From Treponema sp. (GTDB lineage Bacteria; Spirochaetota; Spirochaetia; Treponematales; Rectinemataceae), in assembly GCA_012516755.1 (NCBI GenBank), contig JAAYWE010000002.1:1-26790 (forward strand): a stretch of DNA of 26,790 nucleotides. Direction: 5' to 3'. The notes beneath the pieces were generated by a model. The model worked only from the letters and a program-made list of their open reading frames with translations, did no database searches and was not told the origin of the DNA. Both the position numbers and the translations under genes were made by a program. Below, piece after piece: positions 1 to 7,633 of the stretch; within the stretch, counting starts at the first letter, position 1, and every line of letters starts with the position of its first letter.

Positions 1-1754
1 AAATTGACATCGAACAAGAGCATCTGAGGATTCATCACAAATATGTACGGCACCAGGAAGGCGGCAATGGCAAGCTTTGATGCATTTATTCCCGTTTTCA
101 TGGGATTTGCTTTTGCAATACCTGCCCCTGCAAAGGCCGCCAGAGCAACCGGAGGTGTCACATCTGCAATTATACCAAAATAAAATGCAAACATGTGGGC
201 TGGCAGAATAATATTCGCGGGCGCTACAGCATAAGGATCTAAGCCTGCTTTTCTAGAAAGAAGCATAATGACTGCAGGAGCGGTAATAGTCGAAGTTATG
301 ACATAGTTTGCGGTAGTCGGCACTCCCATTCCAAGGATAAGCGATGTGAGCATTGTAAAGAAGAGCGTAGGAATGAGCATTCCTCCAGCAAGATCGACCA
401 GAACAGATCCAAGTTTAAGACCAAGGCCCGTCAGAGTGACAATGCCGATTATGATACCAGCGCAAGCGGTGGCCGCGAGTACTCCTAGAGCTGCACGGGC
501 ACCAGCCTCCAATGCCCGCACAATTTCTATCGGAGGAATGCGCGTACCTTTCTTGATCCATGACGATATTATGGAAAGAACTATAGCCCATAGCGCAGCT
601 CTCATCGGTGTATATCCCGATACTAACAAATAGATTATTGCTATTAAAGGAATTATGAGGTGTCCTCTTTCCGTAATGACCTGTTTGAGTTTTGGCAACT
701 CTTCTCGACTCAGTCCTCGAAGCCCATTTTTCTTGGCTTCGAAATGTACACCTGCCCATACACCAAAATAGTAGAGAATCGCAGGTACTACAGCTGCGCC
801 AATTATTCGAGAATAGGGGATACCGGTGAATTCCGCCATCAAGAAAGCTGCGGCACCCATTATTGGTGGCATTAACTGGCCGCCTGTAGAAGCCGTGGCT
901 TCCACAGCGCCGGCAAACTCAGGTTTGTATCCGAGACGTTTCATCATCGGAATAGTGAATGAGCCTGTTCCGACCACATTTGCTACTGATGAGCCCGAAA
1001 CAGTACCCAATAGGGCGCTTGATATGACTGCCACTTTTGCTGGACCTCCAGCTGCCCAGCCTGCTACGGAATTTGCAAGGTCGATGAAAAGTTGACCGAG
1101 GCCAGTTCTTTCAAGGAATGCCCCAAAAAGAATGAAAAGAAAGATAAATGTACTCGAGACTCCTAGGGGAATCCCAAAAATGCCTTCGGTCGTAAAATAT
1201 AAATGTTGTATAAGAGTCTCGAAATTTGCGCCTCTATGTGCTAGTTTGCCGGGTATATATGGGCCAATAAAGGCATAAATAATAAAGACAACCGCGATTA
1301 CCACCATTGGAATACCGACAACACGGCGCGCGGCTTCTAGCACGAGCAATATTCCTATTATGCCAAAGACTATGTCCATCGGCGTGGCTGTTCCTGCTCT
1401 CAATACCAGCTTTTGGTAGTTGATTATGATGTACATAGGAGCAAGAGCCCCTGCCACCGCAAGCAATGCATCGAGCGGATGTAGCTTTGTGAAGGACCAT
1501 TTCTTGCTAGCAGGATAAAGGAGATAGATAAGTGCCAGGCCAAATGAAAGATGGACCGATCTCTGGAGCATCGCATCTAAGACTCCGAAAATCGCTGTAT
1601 AGAGCTGAAACACGGAAAATGCAATCGCCAATGCCGAAATGAATTTAGCAAAGAAACCCGAATATATCCTAAAATTAGACTCTTTGTCGAATTTCTTCAA
1701 AATCTCTTGAGCATCAGTGCTGGTTTCCTGCTCATGAATTGGTAAATCACTCAT
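1..1754 (-). CDS. TRAP transporter fused permease (TAXI type, DctQM fusion), 3' end outside window
   Basis: Inner-membrane permease of a TAXI-family TRAP importer, which takes up organic acids using an ion gradient. The minus-strand frame is open from an ATG at 1754 to the left edge, 584 codons, so most of a typical fused permease is present and its C-terminus is missing. Translation shows many hydrophobic segments. A conserved DctM-like stretch near residues 245-275 reads GTVSGSSVANVVGTGSF, followed by ATASTGGQLMPPIMGAAAF; a second half carries GMGVPTTANYVITSTITAPA and DVTPPVALAAFAGAGIAKAN, typical of the fused TRAP permease family. The start codon overlaps the stop of the upstream DUF1850 gene as ATGA, implying translational coupling. 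Family assignment is firm; the substrate cannot be told from the sequence. Confidence 0.93.
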   Translation of the reverse strand, partial: MSDLPIHEQETSTDAQEILKKFDKESNFRIYSGFFAKFISALAIAFSVFQLYTAIFGVLDAMLQRSVHLSFGLALIYLLYPASKKWSFTKLHPLDALLAVAGALAPMYIIINYQKLVLRAGTATPMDIVFGIIGILLVLEAARRVVGIPMVVIAVVFIIYAFIGPYIPGKLAHRGANFETLIQHLYFTTEGIFGIPLGVSSTFIFLFILFGAFLERTGLGQLFIDLANSVAGWAAGGPAKVAVISSALLGTVSGSSVANVVGTGSFTIPMMKRLGYKPEFAGAVEATASTGGQLMPPIMGAAAFLMAEFTGIPYSRIIGAAVVPAILYYFGVWAGVHFEAKKNGLRGLSREELPKLKQVITERGHLIIPLIAIIYLLVSGYTPMRAALWAIVLSIISSWIKKGTRIPPIEIVRALEAGARAALGVLAATACAGIIIGIVTLTGLGLKLGSVLVDLAGGMLIPTLFFTMLTSLILGMGVPTTANYVITSTITAPAVIMLLSRKAGLDPYAVAPANIILPAHMFAFYFGIIADVTPPVALAAFAGAGIAKANPMKTGINASKLAIAAFLVPYIFVMNPQMLLFDVN

Positions 1755-2257
1755 TTTGGAGAACTCCTCCCATTGTAAAATATCAGCATTCTCCCTGCGG
1801 AGAGGGTAATTCTTGATTCTGGCAGCACCCACTGCGTAAAAAGAAAAAGTTCGTCCTCAACGATTACTCCATGTTGAGGAACGATCGACACCAGGATGGG
1901 GATATCGAAGAATGTTCGGTGCATTTTGACAACAAAACGACCATCTTCAATAGCAAAAGCCTCCCCACCATCAGAAGGCATGCCAACGCCATATGTGTCA
2001 TACTTTACTTGAAAAAGCTCGAGATTCCTTCCTTTTATATGGAAGTATTCATCGACCGCGGTCTTATGGATCGAATGAATATAATGATGGATAAATTGTC
2101 CATCATGGAGAGGTAATCGTGCAACAACCTTATCTTCGCCATTCTTTATGATCAAGACCGGCACGACCCTAAGATTCATAGCGATAGCACTCAGGGCGAT
2201 GATCAAGATCAAACACCCCAAAAGCAAATTCTTGCCTCTTTTCCTCCTTTGTTTCAT
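1751..2257 (-). CDS. DUF1850 domain protein of TAXI-TRAP operon
   Basis: A 168-residue protein with a basic N-terminus (KQRRKRGKN) and one hydrophobic segment at about residues 11-30, so probably membrane anchored with its bulk outside the cytoplasm. The rest is a small domain with motifs such as GQFIHHYIHSIHKTAVDEYF and GVGMPSDGGEAF that fit the DUF1850 family. DUF1850 genes are regularly found beside TAXI-type TRAP genes, as here: the binding protein lies upstream and the permease start overlaps this stop. Its biochemical role is not established; accessory function in transporter assembly or gating is only an inference from linkage. Confidence 0.82.
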   Translation of the reverse strand: MKQRRKRGKNLLLGCLILIIALSAIAMNLRVVPVLIIKNGEDKVVARLPLHDGQFIHHYIHSIHKTAVDEYFHIKGRNLELFQVKYDTYGVGMPSDGGEAFAIEDGRFVVKMHRTFFDIPILVSIVPQHGVIVEDELFLFTQWVLPESRITLSAGRMLIFYNGRSSPK

Positions 2258-2284
2258 ATTGTTCTTGTCTTAATAACTTAATAA

Positions 2285-2314
2285 ACGGCGCGAAACGAGT
2301 AGGTTCCGCGCCGT
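2285..2314 (-). terminator. Intercistronic hairpin, possible leaky terminator or mRNA stabiliser
   Basis: On the minus-strand transcript a 12-bp stem (ACGGCGCGGAAC with GTTTCGCGCCGT, one G-U pair) closes a 6-base loop, followed by a broken U-rich run (UUUAUUAAG). It sits between the binding-protein stop and the DUF1850 start. The mismatch pairs only as G-U in this strand's RNA. The poor U tract suggests partial termination or 3'-end protection, which would let the binding protein be made in excess over the permease. Confidence 0.45.
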
Positions 2315-2353
2315 CCATAGCGTTTCTAATGTTCGTCTCCGATGATCTTAATC

Positions 2354-3295
2354 TTACTTCAGCGCACCTTTTTCCTTGAAGAATTTTTCCGCTCCAGCAT
2401 GCAGTGGTATCGACATTCCCTCAAGGGCAGATTCGATTTTGACATTCTTTCCCTGAGAATGTGCTGCAATTAGTCTGTCGGTATTTGCATACATGGTTTC
2501 AAGCATTTTGTACACCAAGTCCGAACTCAGCTTGCTACTAACGGCGAGCATCGATTTTACAGCTACTGTGGTTACAGCTTGGTCTTGCCCCTGGTAGGTA
2601 CCTGCCGGGACTACCTGCAACGCATAGAAGGGATATTGTGCCATGAGCTTTGCTGCGATCTGGCCATCTATAGGCACGAGCACCATCTTTTTAGAAACCG
2701 CAAGATCTTGAATGGCTGCCGTTGGAATTCCGGCCGTATTGAAAGCGGCATCGATATTGCCATCCTTCATGTTGTTTGCGGATTCGCCAAAAGACAGATA
2801 CTGGACCTTGATGTCATTGTAGGTTAGGCCTGCAGCCCCAAGAATTTGGCGAGCATTGGCTTCTGTGCCAGACCCTGCGGCGCCCACAGACACTTTTTTG
2901 CCTTTTAGATCGCCAATGGTCTTAATGCCGCTGGATTCCAGAGCAACGAGCTGAATTGTCTCGTTATATAGACAAGCCATGCCGCGTAGATCCTTATAAG
3001 CTTGATCTTTAAGCAATTCCGTACCGTTGTAAGAATAGCTTGCGACATCGTTCTGTGTGAAAATAACATCAACATTGCCCCCTTTGAGCAGGTTGATGTT
3101 GGCAATGGAAGCGCCGGTTGCCTGGGCTGTTGCGTTCATCTTGGAAATATTCTTATTCCATATGTCGGCAAGAGCACCACCGAGCGGGTAATAAGTGCCC
3201 GCAGTGCCACCAGTCGCAATTGTAATGAATTGTTGCTGTGCAAATGCGCTAGTTGCCATGAGCAAACAAATTCCGAGTACTAAGAATCTTTTCAT
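2354..3295 (-). CDS. TAXI family TRAP transporter solute-binding protein
   Basis: Periplasmic substrate-binding subunit of the TRAP importer encoded downstream. The 313-residue product starts with a clear Sec signal peptide, residues 1-19, with a likely cleavage at AFA/Q. The mature N-terminus reads ITIATGGTAGTYYPLGGALA, the diagnostic TAXI opening, and GKKVSVGAAGSGTEANARQI near residues 130-150 is also typical of the family. A good ribosome site (AGGAGG, 9 bases upstream) fixes the ATG at 3295, and a strong sigma70-like promoter lies 56-85 bases upstream of it. Length is normal. TAXI proteins have been linked to glutamate, 2-oxoglutarate or other carboxylates, but the ligand here is unknown. 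Confidence 0.94.
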   Translation of the reverse strand: MKRFLVLGICLLMATSAFAQQQFITIATGGTAGTYYPLGGALADIWNKNISKMNATAQATGASIANINLLKGGNVDVIFTQNDVASYSYNGTELLKDQAYKDLRGMACLYNETIQLVALESSGIKTIGDLKGKKVSVGAAGSGTEANARQILGAAGLTYNDIKVQYLSFGESANNMKDGNIDAAFNTAGIPTAAIQDLAVSKKMVLVPIDGQIAAKLMAQYPFYALQVVPAGTYQGQDQAVTTVAVKSMLAVSSKLSSDLVYKMLETMYANTDRLIAAHSQGKNVKIESALEGMSIPLHAGAEKFFKEKGALK

Positions 3296-3351
3296 GCTTC
3301 TTTACCTCCTGTACAAAAAATCGGGCATGAAATAAAAGCTAAGATTTTAGA

Positions 3352-3380
3352 ATTATACACTATGTTTTTCGCGAATGCAA
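3352..3380 (-). promoter_or_regulatory. Sigma70-like promoter of the TAXI-TRAP operon
   Basis: On the minus strand TTGCAT (3380-3375), a 17-base spacer and a perfect TATAAT (3357-3352), about 56 bases before the binding-protein start. The repeat cluster 3393-3438 lies immediately upstream of the -35 box, where an activator or repressor could act. Confidence 0.68.
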
Positions 3381-3392
3381 ATATTAAATGGT

Positions 3393-3438
3393 GTTGCTCA
3401 ACATGTTGCTCACTGTGTTGACTCACCGGTGTTGCTCA
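3393..3438. repeat. Four iterated GTTGCTCA elements upstream of the TRAP promoter
   Basis: GTTGCTCA occurs at 3393-3400, 3405-3412 and 3431-3438, with a one-base-inserted copy GTTGACTCA at 3417-3425. Start-to-start spacing is 12, 12 and 14 bases, near one helical turn each. Between the first two copies lies the palindrome CAACATGTTG (3399-3408). The cluster ends 13 bases upstream of the -35 box of the TAXI-TRAP promoter and about 100 bases before the divergent gene, so it looks like an operator for an unknown regulator. Confidence 0.55.
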
Positions 3439-3537
3439 TCCTGCCTGGATTGGATAGAGTAATAACATTGGATTATTCGGGCATTATGGCCAAGATTGAG
3501 GGCTAGAAGGCTATCGCAGAGATATCGGAGATTACCT

Positions 3538-4773
3538 TTGATTTCATTTGAGAACTGGAAGCAAGGTTTTGTAATAACCATTGTAGGCCAGCGGCTTCTA
3601 TGGCATACGAGGAAACGGCCGGCCATTTTTGTTCATCGATCAGGCGAAATACGTTCTGCATGGAGAAGTGTAGGGAGCTGCACTCCATCCATGGCTTCGA
3701 AGGATAGCGCATTCTTTATCTTTTCAGAGGGCATCTCAATGCGAGAAGAATTTCAGCGATATGGAGAACAAGGCTCCGTTTTTTTGCTGGAGTTTTCTTC
3801 GATAGACTCAAAGATCGATGCTGTTAAGATTCGCTTTCTAGATAATTCGGCCGATGAATGGAATGGGCTTGGTCCTCGGCCATCTCATAGCTTGAAGGGT
3901 AATATTAATCTAAAGCAGGGCTTGCACACTGCTGCATTTGCTATCGATGGTAGATTTCTGCTATGCGAATCGTCGGGAAAGCGACTCTTTTCTTTTAAGG
4001 ATGGGGCAATAGAATTGTTGCTAGAATTGCCCGCTGCCGTGTATCTGGGCTATGCTAAAAACCCTATTGAAGCTTGCAGGCTTTGGCATATCTGGACAAT
4101 GCCGGATAGACATTTAGCCCGATGGATTGAGGTACACAAGGAATTGGAGCCTCAAGAAGACATAGGTAGCCTTAAGCCTGGAAATGCTGCGGGATTACTG
4201 GGATCGCTCTCTTTCTCCGGAGCAAGGCCCAATGACTTTCAAGAATTGAATTTATCGATAGCAGCAAAAGCAGAAGGGCGCGAGGATTGGAAGATAGCGG
4301 ATCTAATGCTATGTCAGCCCGATATTGCTCTTCCTCTTCTGTTTAGAAGAGAAATTCCAATGAACCTCGAACTCGGGAACAATAGGAAACGTGCTCAAAA
4401 TCGTTATGCAAAGATACGGGCTGGTCTTGCTCAGTATTGGCAATTCTGCGAGAAAAGATGGACAAATGAAGGAATACCAGCCCTTTTTCATCCTTCGATT
4501 CTATTTCCAGATGATTGCAATAATGCCGAGAGCGATAATATGCTCTTTTCAGGGCCTGATCTTGTGTTTGCGCCGAATATGGCGAGCAAAGATGAATTCT
4601 GCTCGTTGATTCTGCCTAAGGGAAGTTGGATACACCTGTGGACATCCAGGATCTATCCTGCAGGAAAGGTTACCGTTTATGCTCCATTTGGTATGCCAGC
4701 ACTTTTTTACCGGCTAGAGAGCGAATATGCGTGGCTTTTTGATTCGGTCAGGCAGAGAGCCAGCAGACTATAG
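3538..4773 (+). CDS. Shortened glycoside hydrolase family 31-like protein, probably not catalytic
   Basis: A protein of 411 residues if it starts at TTG 3538, which has GGAG seven bases upstream; the frame is open back to 3466, and TTG 3496 would give 425 residues. The N-terminus (GFVITIVGQRLLWHTRKRPA) and NGLGPRPSHSL, then a run near residues 115-165, resemble the N-terminal beta domain of GH31 alpha-glucosidases/xylosidases. The C-terminus (GPDLVFAP at about 339-346, then LPKGSWIHLWT and GKVTVYAPFGMPALFYR) closely resembles the GH31 C-terminal beta domain. GH31 enzymes usually have 600-800 residues; here the part between is too short for a full barrel and I see no catalytic aspartate motif. 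No signal peptide. The next gene begins three bases after the stop. Relation to GH31 is likely; function is unknown. Confidence 0.6.
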   Translation: MISFENWKQGFVITIVGQRLLWHTRKRPAIFVHRSGEIRSAWRSVGSCTPSMASKDSAFFIFSEGISMREEFQRYGEQGSVFLLEFSSIDSKIDAVKIRFLDNSADEWNGLGPRPSHSLKGNINLKQGLHTAAFAIDGRFLLCESSGKRLFSFKDGAIELLLELPAAVYLGYAKNPIEACRLWHIWTMPDRHLARWIEVHKELEPQEDIGSLKPGNAAGLLGSLSFSGARPNDFQELNLSIAAKAEGREDWKIADLMLCQPDIALPLLFRREIPMNLELGNNRKRAQNRYAKIRAGLAQYWQFCEKRWTNEGIPALFHPSILFPDDCNNAESDNMLFSGPDLVFAPNMASKDEFCSLILPKGSWIHLWTSRIYPAGKVTVYAPFGMPALFYRLESEYAWLFDSVRQRASRL

Positions 4774-4776
4774 ATT

Positions 4777-5577
4777 ATGAACACTATCACCGCATATTTT
4801 GCCGCACTTTTTGGAAACTTCCTCTTGTCTCTAGGCTTTTCCCTTCAAAAGAAGCATGTGCATTGGTTGTCTGCTAAGCGTCGCGGTGAAAGCATAAGGC
4901 GTGGTGAGATAATAGGTTGGGCAAGTGGTTTTGTCCTGATGAATGTCCAGCCAATCTTCAACTATATTGCTCTCGAGACTTTGGCACCGAATATAGTAGC
5001 AGCATTGGGTGGTTCGAACATTATCTTTACGATTGTGCTTTCCTATTTTCTGCTCGGCGAACGAATGCCCCCTCGAAAAATTCCTTTTTTTGTACTTCTT
5101 ATGGCATCGCTAGTATACGCAGGTGTGGTCGGGCAAGAAGCATCGCGGCAGTTTAATGTACAGGCATTTTGGGTAGCATTTTTTATTCCTACGGCTTTTT
5201 CTATGCTGGTTCTTTTTGCAAGCAAGAGAATGTCTGAGGACAGAATTGGACTTTTTCTTGGAAGCTCTGCAGGAGCCTTAGGAGGATTCATGGTTCTTGC
5301 TCTGGAAGCGCTTAGAATAAACTATGGTTCAAATATATTGAGTTGGTTTGTGTCCGCATATCTCTATGTTTATTTTTTCTGCGGAATTGCTTCTTTCTTT
5401 ATCAAGCAATTTGCCTTCGAGCGCGGGAAGATGACTGCTGTGGCGCCTTCTTTCTATGGCTTGCTTGTGCTTTATCCTTCTATTGCATCCTATTTTGTGT
5501 CAAATATGCCGGTTCATGCCTCACAACTCATCGCTTTTGGGGGAATAAGCGTGGCAATTGTCTTAATTTCGATATAA
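4777..5577 (+). CDS. DMT/NIPA-like multi-spanning membrane protein
   Basis: A 266-residue protein made almost wholly of hydrophobic segments, about eight or nine, which suits the drug/metabolite transporter fold. The opening FGNFLLSLGFSLQKKHVHWL resembles NIPA-type magnesium carriers, and ALGGSNIIFTIVLSYFLLGE near residues 78-97 matches the EamA/DMT motif in which a helix ends in LGE. The second half has GKMTAVAPSFYGLLVLYPSI. It starts three bases after the GH31-like gene with no convincing ribosome site of its own, so it is probably translated by coupling. Substrate unknown; an EamA exporter and a NIPA-like cation carrier are both possible. Confidence 0.72.
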   Translation: MNTITAYFAALFGNFLLSLGFSLQKKHVHWLSAKRRGESIRRGEIIGWASGFVLMNVQPIFNYIALETLAPNIVAALGGSNIIFTIVLSYFLLGERMPPRKIPFFVLLMASLVYAGVVGQEASRQFNVQAFWVAFFIPTAFSMLVLFASKRMSEDRIGLFLGSSAGALGGFMVLALEALRINYGSNILSWFVSAYLYVYFFCGIASFFIKQFAFERGKMTAVAPSFYGLLVLYPSIASYFVSNMPVHASQLIAFGGISVAIVLISI

Positions 5578-5610
5578 GTGATTTATTGGGTGCAAAGACA
5601 AGGATTCGAC

Positions 5611-5650
5611 AAAGATACAAAGATACAAAGATATAAAGATATAAAGATAG
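5611..5650. repeat. Octamer tandem repeat, five copies of AAAGATA(C/T/G)
   Basis: Five contiguous 8-base units: two AAAGATAC, two AAAGATAT and one AAAGATAG, lying in the 102-base gap between the convergent ends of the DMT-like gene and ispDF. An imperfect AAAGACA lies just upstream. Such a repeat is prone to slippage, but it falls outside both coding regions, so copy changes should not alter a protein. Confidence 0.9.
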
Positions 5651-5679
5651 CCATAGGCTCTCGTGGGCTTCAGCGACAA

Positions 5680-6915
5680 CTAGCGACAGATCATTACTAC
5701 CGCATGCGCTTCTATTGCCTCACCGCGACCAGTGGCATCGAAGCCCTCTTTTGTTTTTGCTTTCAAGGAGATGGATTCCATTGAAAGCTCAAGATTAGCG
5801 GCAATCGAGGCCTTTATAGCTTCTCTATATGGAGCCAGTCTGGGTTTTTCGATTATTATTGTGCAGTCTATATTGGATAGCTGCCATCCTTTGCTGCGAA
5901 TAAGCATGAAGGCCTTACGAGCAAGAACAGAAGAATCCGCATCCTTCCACTCAGGCTCTCCAGGAGGAAAAAGCAAACCGATGTCTCCTGCGGCCGCCGC
6001 ACCGAGCATAGCATCGATAATTGCATGCCAAAGCACATCACCATCAGAATATCCAGCTTCGCCTTTTTCGCTTTCGATTCGAACACCTGCAAGCAGAAGA
6101 GGTCTTCCATCTACAAGCGGATGAATATCATATCCTAATCCGATGCGCAGAGGCATTGGAAAGGAAAGCGATTCATGGGCCAACAAACCTGACATGAGAT
6201 CTTCCCTAAAAGTGATTTTGCGGTTTTTGCGTTCTCCCTCTATCCACGAGACAGGACCAACATAGTGGTCCCAGATCATTGAGTCGTCCGTTGCCCTAAA
6301 ACCTTCTAGATGTGCTAGCTCGTGCGCAGCAAGAATCTCCATGAGAGAAAAAGCCTGTGGTGTCTGAGCGCACATTATGATTCCCCTTGCGGGATGATCA
6401 TGTATAAGATCATCTTCTACAACCTTTGGCGTTTCTGTCAGCGGCATAAGTGGCAGGCAAGCTCCTCTTTGCCTTGCGCAGCAAAGGGTTTTCTCTATCA
6501 GCTTCTTAGAAATCCACGGGCGAGCTCCATCGTGGATCAGAACAACACCATCATTATTACAATGAGCTGCAAGTTCCCTGAGACCAAAGAGCACAGATTC
6601 TTGTCTGCTTGAACCACCCTCGGTTATCAAGAACCCAGCTTGAAGGCTTGCTAAGTCCGGCTTTAATTTGGATTTTGAAAATAGCTCTTCGAACTCTGAT
6701 TTTTCTCCTTGTGGGCAAGTGATCAGAATCGCATTACAAAATGGGATAAATGGCTCGACGGCTCGCTCCAAAACGGTAAACCCACCTATGTCTTCCAATT
6801 CTTTTTTAGAGCTTCCATAACGCGAGCTCGATCCAGCAGCCGTAATAAGCCCGAAGGACGGTCCCTCAATGGGTAGCCTGTGAACACTGATGGTTTTTTG
6901 AACAGATGAGCTCAT
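5680..6915 (-). CDS. ispDF: Bifunctional IspD/IspF, isoprenoid (MEP pathway) enzyme
   Basis: Cytoplasmic fusion enzyme for two steps of the non-mevalonate isoprenoid pathway: 2-C-methyl-D-erythritol 4-phosphate cytidylyltransferase (IspD) and 2-C-methyl-D-erythritol 2,4-cyclodiphosphate synthase (IspF). The IspD half has the nucleotide-binding AAGSSSRYG at 26-34 and HDGARP at 128-133. The IspF half starts near residue 256 and has the metal-site GYDIHPL (D263, H265) and SDGDVLWHAIIDAMLGA (H297), with the closing KTKEGFDATGRGEAIEAHAV. Length, 411 residues, equals the two domains joined with no extra module. The start overlaps the carD stop as ATGA. Fusions of this kind are known in several phyla, including treponemes. 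Both active sites look intact. Confidence 0.97.
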   Translation of the reverse strand: MSSSVQKTISVHRLPIEGPSFGLITAAGSSSRYGSSKKELEDIGGFTVLERAVEPFIPFCNAILITCPQGEKSEFEELFSKSKLKPDLASLQAGFLITEGGSSRQESVLFGLRELAAHCNNDGVVLIHDGARPWISKKLIEKTLCCARQRGACLPLMPLTETPKVVEDDLIHDHPARGIIMCAQTPQAFSLMEILAAHELAHLEGFRATDDSMIWDHYVGPVSWIEGERKNRKITFREDLMSGLLAHESLSFPMPLRIGLGYDIHPLVDGRPLLLAGVRIESEKGEAGYSDGDVLWHAIIDAMLGAAAAGDIGLLFPPGEPEWKDADSSVLARKAFMLIRSKGWQLSNIDCTIIIEKPRLAPYREAIKASIAANLELSMESISLKAKTKEGFDATGRGEAIEAHAVVMICR

Positions 6916-7412
6916 TTTTCCAGATTCTCGCGAATAATCGCGGCTATCTCTTCTTTGGGACGATCTAGCGCAAAGGCAATTTCATCTTGTAGTAGATTGA
7001 GTGCTGATTCATACAATTTCCGCTCAAGAATAGGGAGTTCTTTAATCTTGGAGCGCTGATAGAGTGAGCGTACAACTGCTGCAATGTCCGTTATCGAACC
7101 CTTCTTAAGTAAGTCTAGATTCATCTGATATCTAAGTTTCCAATCCGAGGGAATAGTGGACGCGGCTTTAGATATCGAATCCAGCGCCATCTCAGCCTCC
7201 TTTCTGGAGACAAGCGGGCGTATTCCCAGTACTTCCACCTTATCGACAGGAACCATAACAGTCATATCTGAAAATTCAAGATAGATAATATAATAAAGAG
7301 TCTTCTGGTTATTAAAGGTCTTTTCTCGAATCTCCATTATGCGTCCGACACCCTGGCTTGGATAGACCACACGTTGATCCACTAGAAAAGTTGTAGTTTG
7401 ATCATTGGGCAT
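6912..7412 (-). CDS. carD: CarD/CdnL family RNA polymerase-binding regulator
   Basis: Binds the RNA polymerase beta subunit and stabilises open promoter complexes, in particular at stable-RNA promoters in the species studied. The 166-residue product has the N-terminal Tudor-like RNA-polymerase interaction domain (QRVVYPSQGVGRIMEI, residues about 13-28, then VMVPVDKVEVLGIRPLVS) and a helical C-terminal DNA-binding domain. The ATG at 7412 lacks a Shine-Dalgarno sequence. A strong promoter ends only nine bases upstream, so the mRNA is probably leaderless or nearly so. It is coupled by a four-base overlap to ispDF, and lies directly downstream of two tRNA genes. Confidence 0.95.
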   Translation of the reverse strand: MPNDQTTTFLVDQRVVYPSQGVGRIMEIREKTFNNQKTLYYIIYLEFSDMTVMVPVDKVEVLGIRPLVSRKEAEMALDSISKAASTIPSDWKLRYQMNLDLLKKGSITDIAAVVRSLYQRSKIKELPILERKLYESALNLLQDEIAFALDRPKEEIAAIIRENLEK

Positions 7413-7421
7413 AGTTTTTCT

Positions 7422-7450
7422 ATGATAGCAGAAAAACGGATGATAGTCAA
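7422..7450 (-). promoter_or_regulatory. Sigma70-like promoter of carD-ispDF
   Basis: Minus-strand TTGACT (7450-7445), 17-base spacer, TATCAT (7427-7422). Only nine bases separate the -10 box from the carD ATG, putting the expected transcription start about two or three bases before the start codon. The spacing and both boxes are close to consensus. Confidence 0.72.
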
Positions 7451-7493
7451 AACACCCTTATTAGGCGTCATTCGACTGTGCTCGAGGATTTTC

Positions 7494-7565
7494 TAGCCCC
7501 TAGGGGAATCGAACCCCTCTTTAAAGATTGAGAATCTTTTGTCCTGACCGATAGACGAAGGGGCC
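7494..7565 (-). tRNA. tRNA-Glu (CTC anticodon)
   Basis: The minus strand folds as a cloverleaf: acceptor GGCCCCT with AGGGGCT (terminal G-U), D arm starting GTC, anticodon stem AAAGA/TCTTT with loop TTCTCAA (anticodon CTC, reading GAG), and T arm AGGGG-TTCGATT-CCCCT. Discriminator A, no encoded CCA, 72 bases. It lies 68 bases downstream of tRNA-Gln and probably shares its promoter. Confidence 0.94.
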
Positions 7566-7633
7566 TCGGCCACATCCTAGCGAAATACCAGCGCAAACTG
7601 AAGCACGGGTTCTCGCATAAACGCAAAATAAAA

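Noticed and set aside
346..1500. Overlapping reading frames of 71-114 codons on both strands (such as 826-1095 plus and 415-759 minus)
   Set aside because: They are shadows of the TRAP permease, whose minus-strand frame is open through the whole region and matches the family.
3496..3537. Upstream TTG start for the GH31-like gene
   Set aside because: The added 14 residues are arginine rich and unlike the family, while TTG 3538 has GGAG at a suitable distance. Not excluded.
3423..3712. Two minus-strand frames, 3423-3626 and 3503-3712
   Set aside because: Antisense to the start of the GH31-like gene and its upstream region, with no recognisable motif or ribosome site.
5611..5650. Octamer array as a CRISPR-like repeat
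   Set aside because: No spacers and units are only 8 bases; it is a simple tandem repeat.
5643..5660. Rho-independent terminator for ispDF
   Set aside because: On the minus strand only a 4-bp stem (AGCC-TAT-GGCT) precedes the T-rich repeat, too weak to call.
7566..7633. A third tRNA or small RNA between the two tRNA genes
   Set aside because: The 68-base spacer shows no cloverleaf, T-loop consensus or conserved stem.
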